This document shows positions 6,107-13,214 of a stretch of DNA of 13,220 nucleotides, piece by piece (positions within the stretch are counted from its first letter, which is position 1; the number at the start of each line of letters is the position of its first letter). Source of the stretch: Balneolales bacterium (lineage in GTDB: Bacteria > Bacteroidota > Rhodothermia > Balneolales > Natronogracilivirgulaceae); assembly GCA_007135895.1 (NCBI GenBank), contig SLHZ01000327.1, forward strand, positions 1 through 13,220, in the 5' to 3' direction. The translations under genes and the position numbers were made by a program. A model generated the notes under the pieces. The model searched no databases and had not been told where the DNA came from. It was given only the letters and a program-made list of their open reading frames with translations.

Positions 6107-7350
6107 TGTTCTTCAAACTTTTTCAGGACAAGTGAGGTGTTATGACCACCAAAGCCAAAAGCATTATTCAGGGCATACCGAATATTTCTCCCGACCGGCT
6201 CGTTGGTTGTATAGTTGAGGTCACAGTCCGGATCGGGATACTGGTAGTTAATGGTAGGTGGTACGATGCCGTGGTAAATGGCCATGGCCGTCGCAATGGA
6301 TTCAACGGCCCCGGCTGCTCCAAGCATATGACCGGTCATCGATTTTGTAGAATTCAGGTTCATGCTGTAGGCATGATCACCAAACACTTTTTTGATCGAA
6401 CGGGTTTCTGCGACATCACCCAGCGGGGTGGATGTACCGTGCATGTTGATATGTGTGACATCCTCGGGCCGGATACCGGCAGATCGTAAGGCGCTGTTCA
6501 TGGCCAGTATGACACCATGCCCTTCCGGATCGGGAGCAGTCATGTGGTAGGCATCCGCCGAAAAACCATATCCGGCCATTTCGGCATAGATACGGGCACC
6601 GCGGCTTATGGCAGATTCCAGTGATTCCAGAATCAGCATGCCGGCGCCTTCCCCCAAAACAAAACCGTCACGCGTCTTGTCGAATGGACGTGAAGCCGTC
6701 TCCGGAGAGTCATTCCGGGTAGACATGGCTCTGACAGCGTTGAACCCGGCTACTCCCAGACCAAAAACCGGTGCCTCTGCCCCTCCGCAAACAGCATAGT
6801 CGGCGTGTCCGTTAACAATGGAGTCATAGGCCAGACCAATATTATGCGATCCGGTGGCGCAAGCCGATACGGTACAGAAATTGGGTCCCCGGAACCCATA
6901 TTTGATCGAAATGTGTCCGGCTGCCATGTCGGGAATGACCAGGGGAATGAAAAAGGGAGAAACCGCCCTCTGGCCTCTATCGTGAAACTCAACAGACTGG
7001 TTGTAAAAGGACTGCATGCCACCGATTCCACTGCCTACCATAACAGCTACACGGTCTTTGTCCAGCTCCTCGGTTTCCAGGCCGGAATCACGAAGTGCTT
7101 CTTCGGCCGTAATCATCGCATACTGGCAAAACCGGTCCATGCGGCGCGCCTCTCTTGGACTCATGTGATCCGAAGCGTCATAATCCGGTATTCGCGCGGC
7201 AAAACGGGTTGGAAAGTTCGTCAGATCAAAATCGGTGATAGTACGTGCACCGCTCTTTCCTGCAATCAGACCATCCCAAAACCCGGAGGCACCCTTACCA
7301 ATCGGAGTAAGGGCCCCCAGGCCTGTTATAACTACTCTTCGTTTCGACAT
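6103..7350 (-). CDS. fabF: Beta-ketoacyl-ACP synthase II
   Basis: 415 residues, normal for KAS II. It elongates acyl-ACP by condensation with malonyl-ACP in type II fatty acid synthesis. The thiolase fold is complete: nucleophile C164 in VSACATGSHNIG, H304 in INMHGTSTPLGD, K336 in NSTKSMTGH and H341, giving the Cys-His-His set expected of a condensing enzyme rather than a chain-length factor. The C-terminal loop reads NAFGFGGHN. The N-terminus SKRRVVITGLGALTPIG confirms the ATG at 7350. It lies 21 bp after acpP, its partner protein, and overlaps rnc by four bases. FabB is excluded by motif style, so this may be the main elongating synthase. Confidence 0.97.
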   Translation of the reverse strand: MSKRRVVITGLGALTPIGKGASGFWDGLIAGKSGARTITDFDLTNFPTRFAARIPDYDASDHMSPREARRMDRFCQYAMITAEEALRDSGLETEELDKDRVAVMVGSGIGGMQSFYNQSVEFHDRGQRAVSPFFIPLVIPDMAAGHISIKYGFRGPNFCTVSACATGSHNIGLAYDSIVNGHADYAVCGGAEAPVFGLGVAGFNAVRAMSTRNDSPETASRPFDKTRDGFVLGEGAGMLILESLESAISRGARIYAEMAGYGFSADAYHMTAPDPEGHGVILAMNSALRSAGIRPEDVTHINMHGTSTPLGDVAETRSIKKVFGDHAYSMNLNSTKSMTGHMLGAAGAVESIATAMAIYHGIVPPTINYQYPDPDCDLNYTTNEPVGRNIRYALNNAFGFGGHNTSLVLKKFEEQ

Positions 7351-7371
7351 GTAGAAAGGTATGTATGCCTG

Positions 7372-7611
7372 TCAGGAGATCTTTCCTTTCAGATAAGTAA
7401 TGGCATCACCTACTGTGGCTATGTTCTCGGCATCTTCATCGGGAATGCTGATGTCAAATTCTTTTTCGAACTCCATGATAAGTTCCACAGTATCAAGAGA
7501 ATCTGCTCCCAGATCATTGGTGAAGTTGGCTTCATTTGTCACTTCTGACTCATCGACTCCAAGTTTGTCAGCGATGATGGATTTGATTTTTGCATCGATA
7601 TCTTTCGACAT
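7372..7611 (-). CDS. acpP: Acyl carrier protein
   Basis: 79 residues, small and acidic. The LGADSLDTVELIMEFEKEF segment carries the phosphopantetheine attachment serine S38 in the DSL motif. The charged helix II after it is the surface recognised by FabD, FabH, FabF and FabG. It carries malonyl and growing acyl chains on the 4'-phosphopantetheine arm. Sequence and context (between fabG and fabF) mark it as the housekeeping fatty-acid ACP rather than a polyketide carrier. An AGGT lies about eight bases before the ATG. A 278-bp gap separates it from fabG, the longest non-coding stretch between genes in the window, so it probably has its own promoter, as expected for a very abundant protein. Confidence 0.97.
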   Translation of the reverse strand: MSKDIDAKIKSIIADKLGVDESEVTNEANFTNDLGADSLDTVELIMEFEKEFDISIPDEDAENIATVGDAITYLKGKIS

Positions 7612-7692
7612 AACGGGTTACCTGTGTATTGTGGTTATCTTTGTGATTATGCGATTTTTGGAAGTTACCAATGGGCTCGCTTTAACGCCCTA

Positions 7693-7722
7693 ATAATAAA
7701 AACAGATTGTTCATAAAAGCAA
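7693..7722 (-). promoter_or_regulatory. Candidate acpP promoter
   Basis: On the minus strand TTGCTT (7717-7722) and TATTAT (7693-7698) are separated by 18 bases, inside the acpP leader. It would give an untranslated leader of roughly 75-80 bases. It lies directly downstream of the inverted repeat at 7723-7759. No TAnnTTTG motif is present in this gap. Prediction by eye only. Confidence 0.35.
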
Positions 7723-7759
7723 CCGGATCATTGCTCTGCCGCCCTGCTCTGCAATCCGG
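7723..7759 (-). terminator. Bulged hairpin with short T tract between fabG and acpP
   Basis: On the minus strand CCGGAT-TTGC-type arms pair (6 bp, a 2-nt bulge, then 4 bp) around a ~17-nt purine-rich loop, and the 3' arm is followed by TTGCTTTTATG. It could end transcripts coming from fabG, or be a folded operator abutting the candidate acpP promoter. The bulge and short T tract make termination uncertain. Confidence 0.35.
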
Positions 7760-7858
7760 TTCTCTTCTTCGACGCGGTTGTCAGATTTAGTTGGCCAGGC
7801 TTTTGTGGCTGATTATGATATCCGGAGTTGTTCATCAGGTTTGTTATCTGGTTTTGCA

Positions 7859-7884
7859 CCTGGCACCAAAAGAATTGTGCCTGG
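7859..7884 (-). other. Inverted repeat just after fabG
   Basis: ccTggcac and gtgccTgg pair over 7 of 8 positions (one T-T or A-A mismatch) with a 10-nt loop, starting 5 bases after the fabG stop. No T run follows on the minus strand, so it looks more like a 3'-end stabilising structure than an intrinsic terminator. Confidence 0.4.
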
Positions 7885-7889
7885 AGGCT

Positions 7890-8648
7890 TTACATGGCCA
7901 TTCCGCCATCGACACTTAGTACCGATCCGGTCACATAGGACGATGCGTCCGATGCCAGAAAGAGCACACAAGCGGCTACATCCCCGGGCAAACCGGCTCT
8001 TCGCAACGGTATTTGGTCTGTGATGGAGCGCAGGATTTTTTCATCCAGCCCAGCGGTCATCTCGGTCTGAATATAGCCCGGGGCAACGACATTCACCCGT
8101 ATACTGCGGGAAGCTACTTCTCTGGCCAGGGATTTGGAAAAACCGATGATGCCTGCTTTGGACGCCGCATAGTTGGTTTGCCCGGCATTTCCGGCTATTC
8201 CAACTACCGAACTGATGTTGATGATGGAACCCGAACGGGCACTCATCATGGTCCGTATGCAAGCTTTGGAATAATTAAAAACACTTTTCAAGTTGGTATT
8301 GACCACATGATCCCATTGCTCCTCCGTCATGCGCATGAGTAATGTGTCACGTGTGATACCCGCGTTATTTACCAGGATATCAATAGTTGAAAACTCCTTC
8401 TGGACACGTGAAACAACATCCACGGCCTGTTCGCTGTTGGCGGCATCGGCCTGCAAGGCAATCGCTTCGGCTCCGGCAAGAGCAATATCCTGCCTGACCT
8501 GTGCCGCAGCTTCTTCCGAACGGGTATAGGTGAAAGCCACATTGGCACCGGCTTTGGCCAGTTCCAGGGCGATGAATTTGCCAATTCCCCGGCTGCCACC
8601 CGTTACAAGAGCGGTTTTACCTGTTAGATCATACTTATTGATTGTCAT
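7890..8648 (-). CDS. fabG: 3-oxoacyl-ACP reductase
   Basis: 252 residues, a classical short-chain dehydrogenase. It reduces 3-oxoacyl-ACP to 3-hydroxyacyl-ACP with NADPH. The Rossmann motif TGGSRGIG is at 16-23, NNAG at 94-97, and the catalytic tetrad is N119, S147, Y160 and K164 (YAASK). The C-terminal YVTGSVLSVDGGMAM is typical of FabG. Lying between fabD and acpP, it is very likely the fatty-acid enzyme rather than one of the many other SDR oxidoreductases. It follows fabD after 30 bp. No Shine-Dalgarno is visible; the A/T-rich upstream region is common in this group. A 278-bp gap with two hairpins follows it. Confidence 0.96.
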   Translation of the reverse strand: MTINKYDLTGKTALVTGGSRGIGKFIALELAKAGANVAFTYTRSEEAAAQVRQDIALAGAEAIALQADAANSEQAVDVVSRVQKEFSTIDILVNNAGITRDTLLMRMTEEQWDHVVNTNLKSVFNYSKACIRTMMSARSGSIINISSVVGIAGNAGQTNYAASKAGIIGFSKSLAREVASRSIRVNVVAPGYIQTEMTAGLDEKILRSITDQIPLRRAGLPGDVAACVLFLASDASSYVTGSVLSVDGGMAM

Positions 8649-8678
8649 GGCATTAGATTAAATTAGCTACAATAGTTG

Positions 8679-9563
8679 TTAATCGAATCCTGCAAGTGAG
8701 ATATTTTTTATAGCACGCTTTGTCAATCCCTGAAGCACATTTCCGGGGCCAACTTCCACAAAAAGTCTGGCTCCTTCATCATACATGTTCTGAACCGTCT
8801 GAGTCCACCGCACCGGACTCATCAGCTGGTTTTTCAAATTGTTTTTAAGCTCTTCGGGATCACGCGATCCTTTGCCGACGGCGTTGGAATAGACCGGTAT
8901 GGCAGGAGTGCGGAATTCCAGTTCATCCAGAAGCTTATTCAGCGGTTCATTGGCCGATGCCATCAGGGGTGAATGGAAAGCTCCGCTGACGGGAAGCCTC
9001 TTGACCAGTTTTGCTCCGGCTTCTTTTGCTTTATCCGTCACATTTTCTATCGCTTTTTCATGACCTGAAACGACAACTTGTCCTACCGTATTAAAATTGG
9101 CCGGTACAACGACACCATCTTCTCCGGAGAGTTCCTCACAGATACTTTCGACCTGCTGATCTTCAAGTCCAATAACAGCCAGCATCGCCCCGGGTTCTTG
9201 TTGTGTTGCCTGGTACATCCATTCAGCGCGTTTTTGAACCACTTTAAGGAGCTCTTCAAAAGACTGGACCCCGGCGACGGCCAGCGCGGTAAATTCACCG
9301 AGACTGTGACCGGCTACCATATCCGGCTCATGCCGCAGCATTTCAAATCGCGCATAGGCATGGACAAACAGGGCCGGTTGGGTGTAGATGGTTTGTGAGA
9401 GTCTCTCATCTTCATCCCCGAACATGATGCTGGTGAGGTCATACCCAAGGATCTCACTGGCTGAATCACAGCGTTTCCGGAAGGTTTCACTAAACTGGTA
9501 GTGACTGAATCCCATCCCTTTTATTTGCGATCCCTGTCCGGGAAATAAATAGGCTTTTTTCAT
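8679..9563 (-). CDS. fabD: Malonyl-CoA:ACP transacylase
   Basis: 294 residues. It moves malonyl from CoA to ACP, supplying extender units to FabH and FabF. Motifs are FPGQGSQ (7-13), the nucleophile elbow GHSLGE with S87, R112 in QKRAEWM that binds the malonyl carboxylate, the catalytic H197 in GAFHSPLM, and the late GPGNVLQGL loop (272-280). The Arg supports malonyl over neutral acyl substrates. The ATG at 9563 gives the usual MKKAYLFPGQG start. Spacing is 31 bp from fabH and 30 bp to fabG in the same direction, consistent with one transcript. Confidence 0.97.
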   Translation of the reverse strand: MKKAYLFPGQGSQIKGMGFSHYQFSETFRKRCDSASEILGYDLTSIMFGDEDERLSQTIYTQPALFVHAYARFEMLRHEPDMVAGHSLGEFTALAVAGVQSFEELLKVVQKRAEWMYQATQQEPGAMLAVIGLEDQQVESICEELSGEDGVVVPANFNTVGQVVVSGHEKAIENVTDKAKEAGAKLVKRLPVSGAFHSPLMASANEPLNKLLDELEFRTPAIPVYSNAVGKGSRDPEELKNNLKNQLMSPVRWTQTVQNMYDEGARLFVEVGPGNVLQGLTKRAIKNISLAGFD

Positions 9564-9594
9564 TTTTCAATAGGTTTGGATGCGTCAGCCCCGG

Positions 9595-10587
9595 TTATAT
9601 GGCCCAGCTAAGATAAGTGGCGCCCCAGGTATATCCACCTCCGAAGGCCGTTAATATCAGCTTGTCCCCTTTTGCAAGTTTATCTTTCCAGTCATGGAGG
9701 CACAGGGGGATGGTTGCCGCCGTGGTGTTGCCGTACCGGTCAATGTTGATCATCACCTTGGCCGGATCCAGATCCATTCGGCGCGCTGTAGCATCAATGA
9801 TACGCAAATTCGCCTGGTGCGGGACCAGCCAGTCAATATCGTCTGCGGTCAACCGGTTTTTTTTCATGATCTGAACGGCGATATCGGCCATACCCTCCGT
9901 CGCACGTTTGAAGACGGGTCGTCCGTCCTGGTAGATGTAATGCCATCGCTTGTCAACGGTTTGATGCGATGCCGGGTTCCGGCTGCCTCCGCCCATCTGT
10001 ATCAGGGCCTCGGCACCTTCAGCTGAAGAGCACATGATCTGGTCAAGGATTCCGTTTTCATCCCCGGAGGGCTCCAGCAAGACACCAGCAGCCCCGTCTC
10101 CGAAAAGGATGCAGGTGGCACGGTCTGTGAAATCTGTAATAGCGCTCATTTTGTCGGAGCCCAGGACAAGCACTTTACGGTACCTGCCCGATTCAATCAT
10201 GGAGACCCCTGTGGACAAGGCATACAAAAAACCAGAGCAAGCGGCTGACAGGTCAAAAGCAAAAGCGTTATTTGCCCCAATCATGGTCTGTGCGAGGCAG
10301 GCCGTTGAGGGGAACATGTAGTCCGGCGTAATGGTGGACACAATGACTACATCTACCTCCGCGGGATCGATATTCCGGTCTTCAAGAATTTCACGGGCGG
10401 CTTCCGCTGCCATGAAAGCCGAAGCTTTGTCCGGATCTTTGAGAATGCGCCGTTCGCGGATACCGGTTCGTGTGGTTATCCATTCATCGGTGGTATCAAC
10501 CATCGATTCAAGTTCTTTGTTGGTAAGCACATAATCAGGCAGATAGTGCCCTACCGCCGATATTTTGGCTCTGATACCCGTTTGCAT
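9595..10587 (-). CDS. fabH: Beta-ketoacyl-ACP synthase III
   Basis: 330 residues. It starts fatty acid synthesis by condensing an acyl-CoA primer with malonyl-ACP. The KAS III triad is complete: C117 in LSAACSGF, H257 in VPHQANLRI and N287 in YGNTTAATIP, with the same 30-residue His-Asn spacing as E. coli H244-N274. TTRTGIRERR (38-47) and the C-terminal AFGGGYTWGATYL are also diagnostic. Primer choice (acetyl-CoA versus branched isobutyryl or isovaleryl-CoA) cannot be read from these motifs. An AAGG lies about seven bases before the ATG. It follows plsX after 93 bp and precedes fabD. Confidence 0.97.
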   Translation of the reverse strand: MQTGIRAKISAVGHYLPDYVLTNKELESMVDTTDEWITTRTGIRERRILKDPDKASAFMAAEAAREILEDRNIDPAEVDVVIVSTITPDYMFPSTACLAQTMIGANNAFAFDLSAACSGFLYALSTGVSMIESGRYRKVLVLGSDKMSAITDFTDRATCILFGDGAAGVLLEPSGDENGILDQIMCSSAEGAEALIQMGGGSRNPASHQTVDKRWHYIYQDGRPVFKRATEGMADIAVQIMKKNRLTADDIDWLVPHQANLRIIDATARRMDLDPAKVMINIDRYGNTTAATIPLCLHDWKDKLAKGDKLILTAFGGGYTWGATYLSWAI

Positions 10588-10680
10588 TATTGACCTTTTG
10601 TATCTACAGCTGATTTCGTATCTGGCAGCCCCACATGCGGCATTTGTTCGTTTGTTCTCTATGAACCAGATCGTTTATGG

Positions 10681-11664
10681 TTATGCCACAGAGGCGATGA
10701 TCTTCTTGTTGATATTCGATTCGGCCATTTTGACCGCATTCAAAATCATGTTCTTGATGGCTCTGGGGCTGCTGCCGCCATGACCAACCATGCTTATGCC
10801 ATTGACCCCGAGAAATGGGACACCGCCCACTCTCTGATAGTCGAACGGGGACAGGGCCTGGGCCATCATGCCGAAAAACTTTTTTATTTCATCTTCGGAC
10901 ATGCCGTTTTTTTGTAAAACCGGTATGAATAGTGTTTTGAAGGCATCCGGTATGGATTCCCCGTATTTCAGCAGGATGTTGCCGATAATCCCGTCACATA
11001 CATATACATCGGCTTTACCGAGCAGAATATCTCTACCCTCGACATTGCCGACAAAACTGGGCAGTACCTCAAGCATGGCATAGGTTTTTTTGAGAAGCTC
11101 GGTTCCTTTCTCTTTTTCTTCACCGACATTCAAGAGTCCGACACGAGGTGTTTCAATACCCATGATATCCCTGGCGTAGATATTGCCCATACTGCCGAAT
11201 TGAAACAGCATCTCAGGCCTGACCTCCAGATTGGCACCCACATCAATCATCAGGCTCATCCCTTTTATGGTGGGATAATACGATGCAATAGTAGGTCGTA
11301 TGATCCCGTCGAGACGACCCAGGATAAAGGCCGATGCAGCCATTAGAGCCCCTGTGTTTCCGGCACTGACAAATCCGTCCACCATACCCTTATGATGAAT
11401 CCCCAAACCTTTGACGATGGATGAGTCCGGTTTGGATTTTACAGCCTGAGCCGGTGACTCATTCATGCCGATGACTTCCGGGGCGTCAAAAACTTCCACT
11501 CTTTCCACCGGATAGTCGCAACCCGAAAGCTCTTTTTGAATTACTTTTTCGGGTCCCACAAGAACAACTTTCAATATGTCATTGGCCTCCAAGGCTTCAA
11601 GGGCGCCTTTTACCGGGTTTTCCGGATAAAAATCTCCTCCTGCGGCATCAACGGCAATTTTCAT
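10681..11664 (-). CDS. plsX: Phosphate acyltransferase PlsX
   Basis: 327 residues. It converts acyl-ACP and phosphate to acyl-phosphate, the donor PlsY uses for phospholipid synthesis; it is a peripheral membrane enzyme. Motifs include KIAVDAAGGD (DAMGGD in most relatives), VSAGNTGALMA (99-109), LMIDVGANLEVRP (138-150), GLLNVGEEKEKG (176-187), GNVEGRDILLG (206-216), CDGIIGNILLK (223-233) and GGVPFLGVNG (280-289). The Met-to-Ala change in the first loop is small and conservative. The ATG at 11664 has no Shine-Dalgarno but gives the standard N-terminus. The 125-bp gap from rpmF holds two perfect inverted repeats and may regulate it. Confidence 0.97.
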   Translation of the reverse strand: MKIAVDAAGGDFYPENPVKGALEALEANDILKVVLVGPEKVIQKELSGCDYPVERVEVFDAPEVIGMNESPAQAVKSKPDSSIVKGLGIHHKGMVDGFVSAGNTGALMAASAFILGRLDGIIRPTIASYYPTIKGMSLMIDVGANLEVRPEMLFQFGSMGNIYARDIMGIETPRVGLLNVGEEKEKGTELLKKTYAMLEVLPSFVGNVEGRDILLGKADVYVCDGIIGNILLKYGESIPDAFKTLFIPVLQKNGMSEDEIKKFFGMMAQALSPFDYQRVGGVPFLGVNGISMVGHGGSSPRAIKNMILNAVKMAESNINKKIIASVA

Positions 11665-11739
11665 TTTTCAATGTTTTTTGTGAGGGATGTGAGTGATGGA
11701 ACAGGACCTTGCTCCGAATACAAAATGACGAACGTGTGA

Positions 11740-11750
11740 CCGATAATCGG
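11740..11750. promoter_or_regulatory. Palindrome upstream of plsX
   Basis: ccgat-a-atcgg is a perfect inverted repeat with a single central base, ~76 bp before the plsX ATG and ten bases from a second inverted repeat. Short near-zero-spacer palindromes like this often bind dimeric regulators. No known consensus is matched, and chance occurrence is possible. Confidence 0.3.
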
Positions 11751-11759
11751 GATCAGGCA

Positions 11760-11782
11760 CCGGCAGTGATAGTACCTGCCGG
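11760..11782 (-). other. Perfect 7-bp hairpin between rpmF and plsX
   Basis: On the minus strand CCGGCAG and CTGCCGG pair perfectly around the 9-nt loop GTACTATCA, beginning 7 bases after the rpmF stop. No T run follows, so a simple intrinsic terminator is unlikely. It may stabilise the 3' end of the abundant rpmF message while plsX and the genes after it are expressed less (inference). Confidence 0.45.
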
Positions 11783-11789
11783 ATCAGCA

Positions 11790-11975
11790 TCATGCCTCAT
11801 CGGTTGCCTTGGCCACCTGACGCCCCCGGTAGTAACCACACTCGCTGCACGCGCGGTGCCGCTGATGGATAGCTCCGCAGTTGGGGCATTCCGTGAGTGT
11901 CACATCAGCCAGTTTAATATGGGTGCGACGCTTGTCACGTCTTGATTTGGATGTTTTGCGTTTTGGGTGTGCCAT
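11790..11975 (-). CDS. rpmF: 50S ribosomal protein L32, zinc-ribbon form
   Basis: 61 residues, normal for L32. The N-terminus MAHPKRKTSKSRRDKRR is very basic and contacts 23S rRNA. Four cysteines (C30, C33, C43, C46) form a complete zinc ribbon, CPNC and CSEC, so this is the zinc-binding C+ form rather than the cysteine-less one some bacteria induce under zinc limitation. A GAGAGG lies about nine bases before the ATG. It follows the YceD gene by 34 bp and precedes plsX, the widely conserved yceD-rpmF-plsX order that ties ribosome and lipid synthesis together. Confidence 0.97.
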   Translation of the reverse strand: MAHPKRKTSKSRRDKRRTHIKLADVTLTECPNCGAIHQRHRACSECGYYRGRQVAKATDEA

Positions 11976-12009
11976 GTGACTGTACCTCTCGGCTTATATC
12001 TTTCAGCTT

Positions 12010-12519
12010 TCAGTTTCTTTGATTTTCTTTTTTCAGTTCCCGGAGCCTGTCCCACCGGGAATCGGTCGTTTCGGAGTCCGGACCGGTAAACAGGACTTGA
12101 AAATCCGTAATTTTTCCTTCTTTATAAAATCTTGGATGCAATTTTTTTAAGGGAATACTCAATAGTACCGAGTCTTTCACCTCACGGGTAATGTCTATCA
12201 CGTTTTGAGAAATGTCAAGGCGGCGTAATGAGCCCGACAGATCTTCACGCTCTTCCCCGGCATCATGCTGAAAAACAACTTCATAGTGGCTTTCCAGTGT
12301 GGTGCTGTAAGAATCGAGTGAGCGATCACAGACAAGCGTTGCATCCGATGCAATGCCGCATTCGATTCGCAAATGATCATCCTGCCTGTTGAACCGCAGT
12401 TTCAGGGTTATTCGGGATATAACGGTATGAGCCACCTCCAGATCCTCTGCATCTATCCGGAGGATTTGTTCGGACAAACCTTTTGGTATTTCGTTCAGGC
12501 GAAAGGAAATCATCTCCAT
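12010..12519 (-). CDS. YceD/DUF177-family protein
   Basis: 169 residues, small and acidic. Conserved family points are LVCDRSLDSY (62-71), with one of the usual cysteines (C64), DITREVKDSVLLSIPLKKLHP (109-129), and the C-terminal SRWDRLRELK matching the usual D-x-R-W-x-x-L end. The family is linked to 23S rRNA accumulation in bacteria and plants, and its gene nearly always precedes rpmF, as here. There is no signal peptide or membrane segment, so it is cytosolic. The ATG at 12519 is followed by another ATG two codons later; neither has a Shine-Dalgarno. A Bacteroidota-type promoter motif lies just upstream, so this may be the first gene of the L32-lipid unit. Molecular role is not established. 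Confidence 0.88.
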   Translation of the reverse strand: MEMISFRLNEIPKGLSEQILRIDAEDLEVAHTVISRITLKLRFNRQDDHLRIECGIASDATLVCDRSLDSYSTTLESHYEVVFQHDAGEEREDLSGSLRRLDISQNVIDITREVKDSVLLSIPLKKLHPRFYKEGKITDFQVLFTGPDSETTDSRWDRLRELKKENQRN

Positions 12520-12539
12520 TGAATTTCTTTATAAGCTGA

Positions 12540-12571
12540 CAAAGTTAGCAAATATATGCCTTAAAAACAAT
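12540..12571 (-). promoter_or_regulatory. Candidate Bacteroidota-type promoter (two TAnnTTTG motifs)
   Basis: On the minus strand the 53-bp gap contains TATATTTG (12549-12556) and TAACTTTG (12540-12547), both fitting the Bacteroidota -7 consensus TAnnTTTG. ATTG (12568-12571) lies 20 bases before the second, close to the -33 position. Transcription from the second would begin ~15 bases before the YceD start. By-eye match; the spacing of the -33 part is approximate. Confidence 0.45.
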
Positions 12572-12572
12572 C

Positions 12573-13214
12573 CTATGAGAACAATCCGAATCGTCTCTGG
12601 TCTATGAGCTCTATCACCTTTCCCAGATCCTCCTTTTTATTCACAAAATCGAGATGATCGGTGTCTATGATCAGCTTTTCATGCTCGTAACGCTGAATCC
12701 AGTCCTCGTAAAGAACATTCAGCCGCTCAAGGTATTCAATCCGTATCGTGCTTTCATAATCCCTTCCCCGCAATTGTATCTGACGCACTAAAGTCGGAAC
12801 CTCCGCACGAAGATAGATCAAGAGGTCCGGCGGGCGCAAAAAAGCGACCATTTCATGGAAAAGACTGCTGTAGTTATCGTAATCGCGCTTGCTCATCAGG
12901 CCCATCTGATACAGGTTCCTTGCAAATATTTCAACATCTTCGTAGATCGTTCTGTCCTGGACAAAACTTTCTTTGGCCCGAACCAACTCTATCTGACTGC
13001 GGAACCTGCTGGATAAAAAATAGACCTGGAGATTAAAGCTCCACCGGCGCATATCATCATAAAAGTCCGACAGATATGGATTGTCATCAACGGATTCGTA
13101 ATAACCTTTCCAGCGATAGTGCTTTGAAAGCAGCGTTGTCAGTGATGACTTGCCGGCTCCGATATTGCCGGCGATAGCATAGTAATAGAATTTTTGGTTT
13201 TCAGAATCAGACAT
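12573..13214 (-). CDS. Deoxynucleoside kinase
   Basis: 213 residues of the dNK/dGK-dCK-TK2 family (P-loop NTPases). It phosphorylates deoxynucleosides to monophosphates, salvaging DNA precursors in the cytosol. Visible are the P-loop GNIGAGKSS (16-24), E40 in YYESVDDNPYL as the likely general base, the DRTIYED motif (87-93; ERS/DRS in relatives), LLIYLRAEV (131-139) and the arginine-rich LID region QLRGRDYE (147-154). Base preference (dA, dG, dC or T) cannot be read. The ATG at 13214 gives a complete protein with a short unconserved lead. It precedes the YceD gene by 53 bp in the same direction, but a promoter candidate between them suggests a separate unit. Confidence 0.93.
   Translation of the reverse strand: MSDSENQKFYYYAIAGNIGAGKSSLTTLLSKHYRWKGYYESVDDNPYLSDFYDDMRRWSFNLQVYFLSSRFRSQIELVRAKESFVQDRTIYEDVEIFARNLYQMGLMSKRDYDNYSSLFHEMVAFLRPPDLLIYLRAEVPTLVRQIQLRGRDYESTIRIEYLERLNVLYEDWIQRYEHEKLIIDTDHLDFVNKKEDLGKVIELIDQRRFGLFS

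Noticed and set aside
6805..7548. Long plus-strand open frame opposite fabF and acpP
   Set aside because: It lies antisense to two clearly functional conserved genes, has no recognisable domain or ribosome site, and its composition is that of a reverse-complement shadow.
11767..11782. Resemblance of tagtacct on the plus strand to a FapR lipid-regulator site near plsX
   Set aside because: Only one half-site-like string is present, it is inside an unrelated GC hairpin, and FapR is a Firmicutes regulator not expected here.
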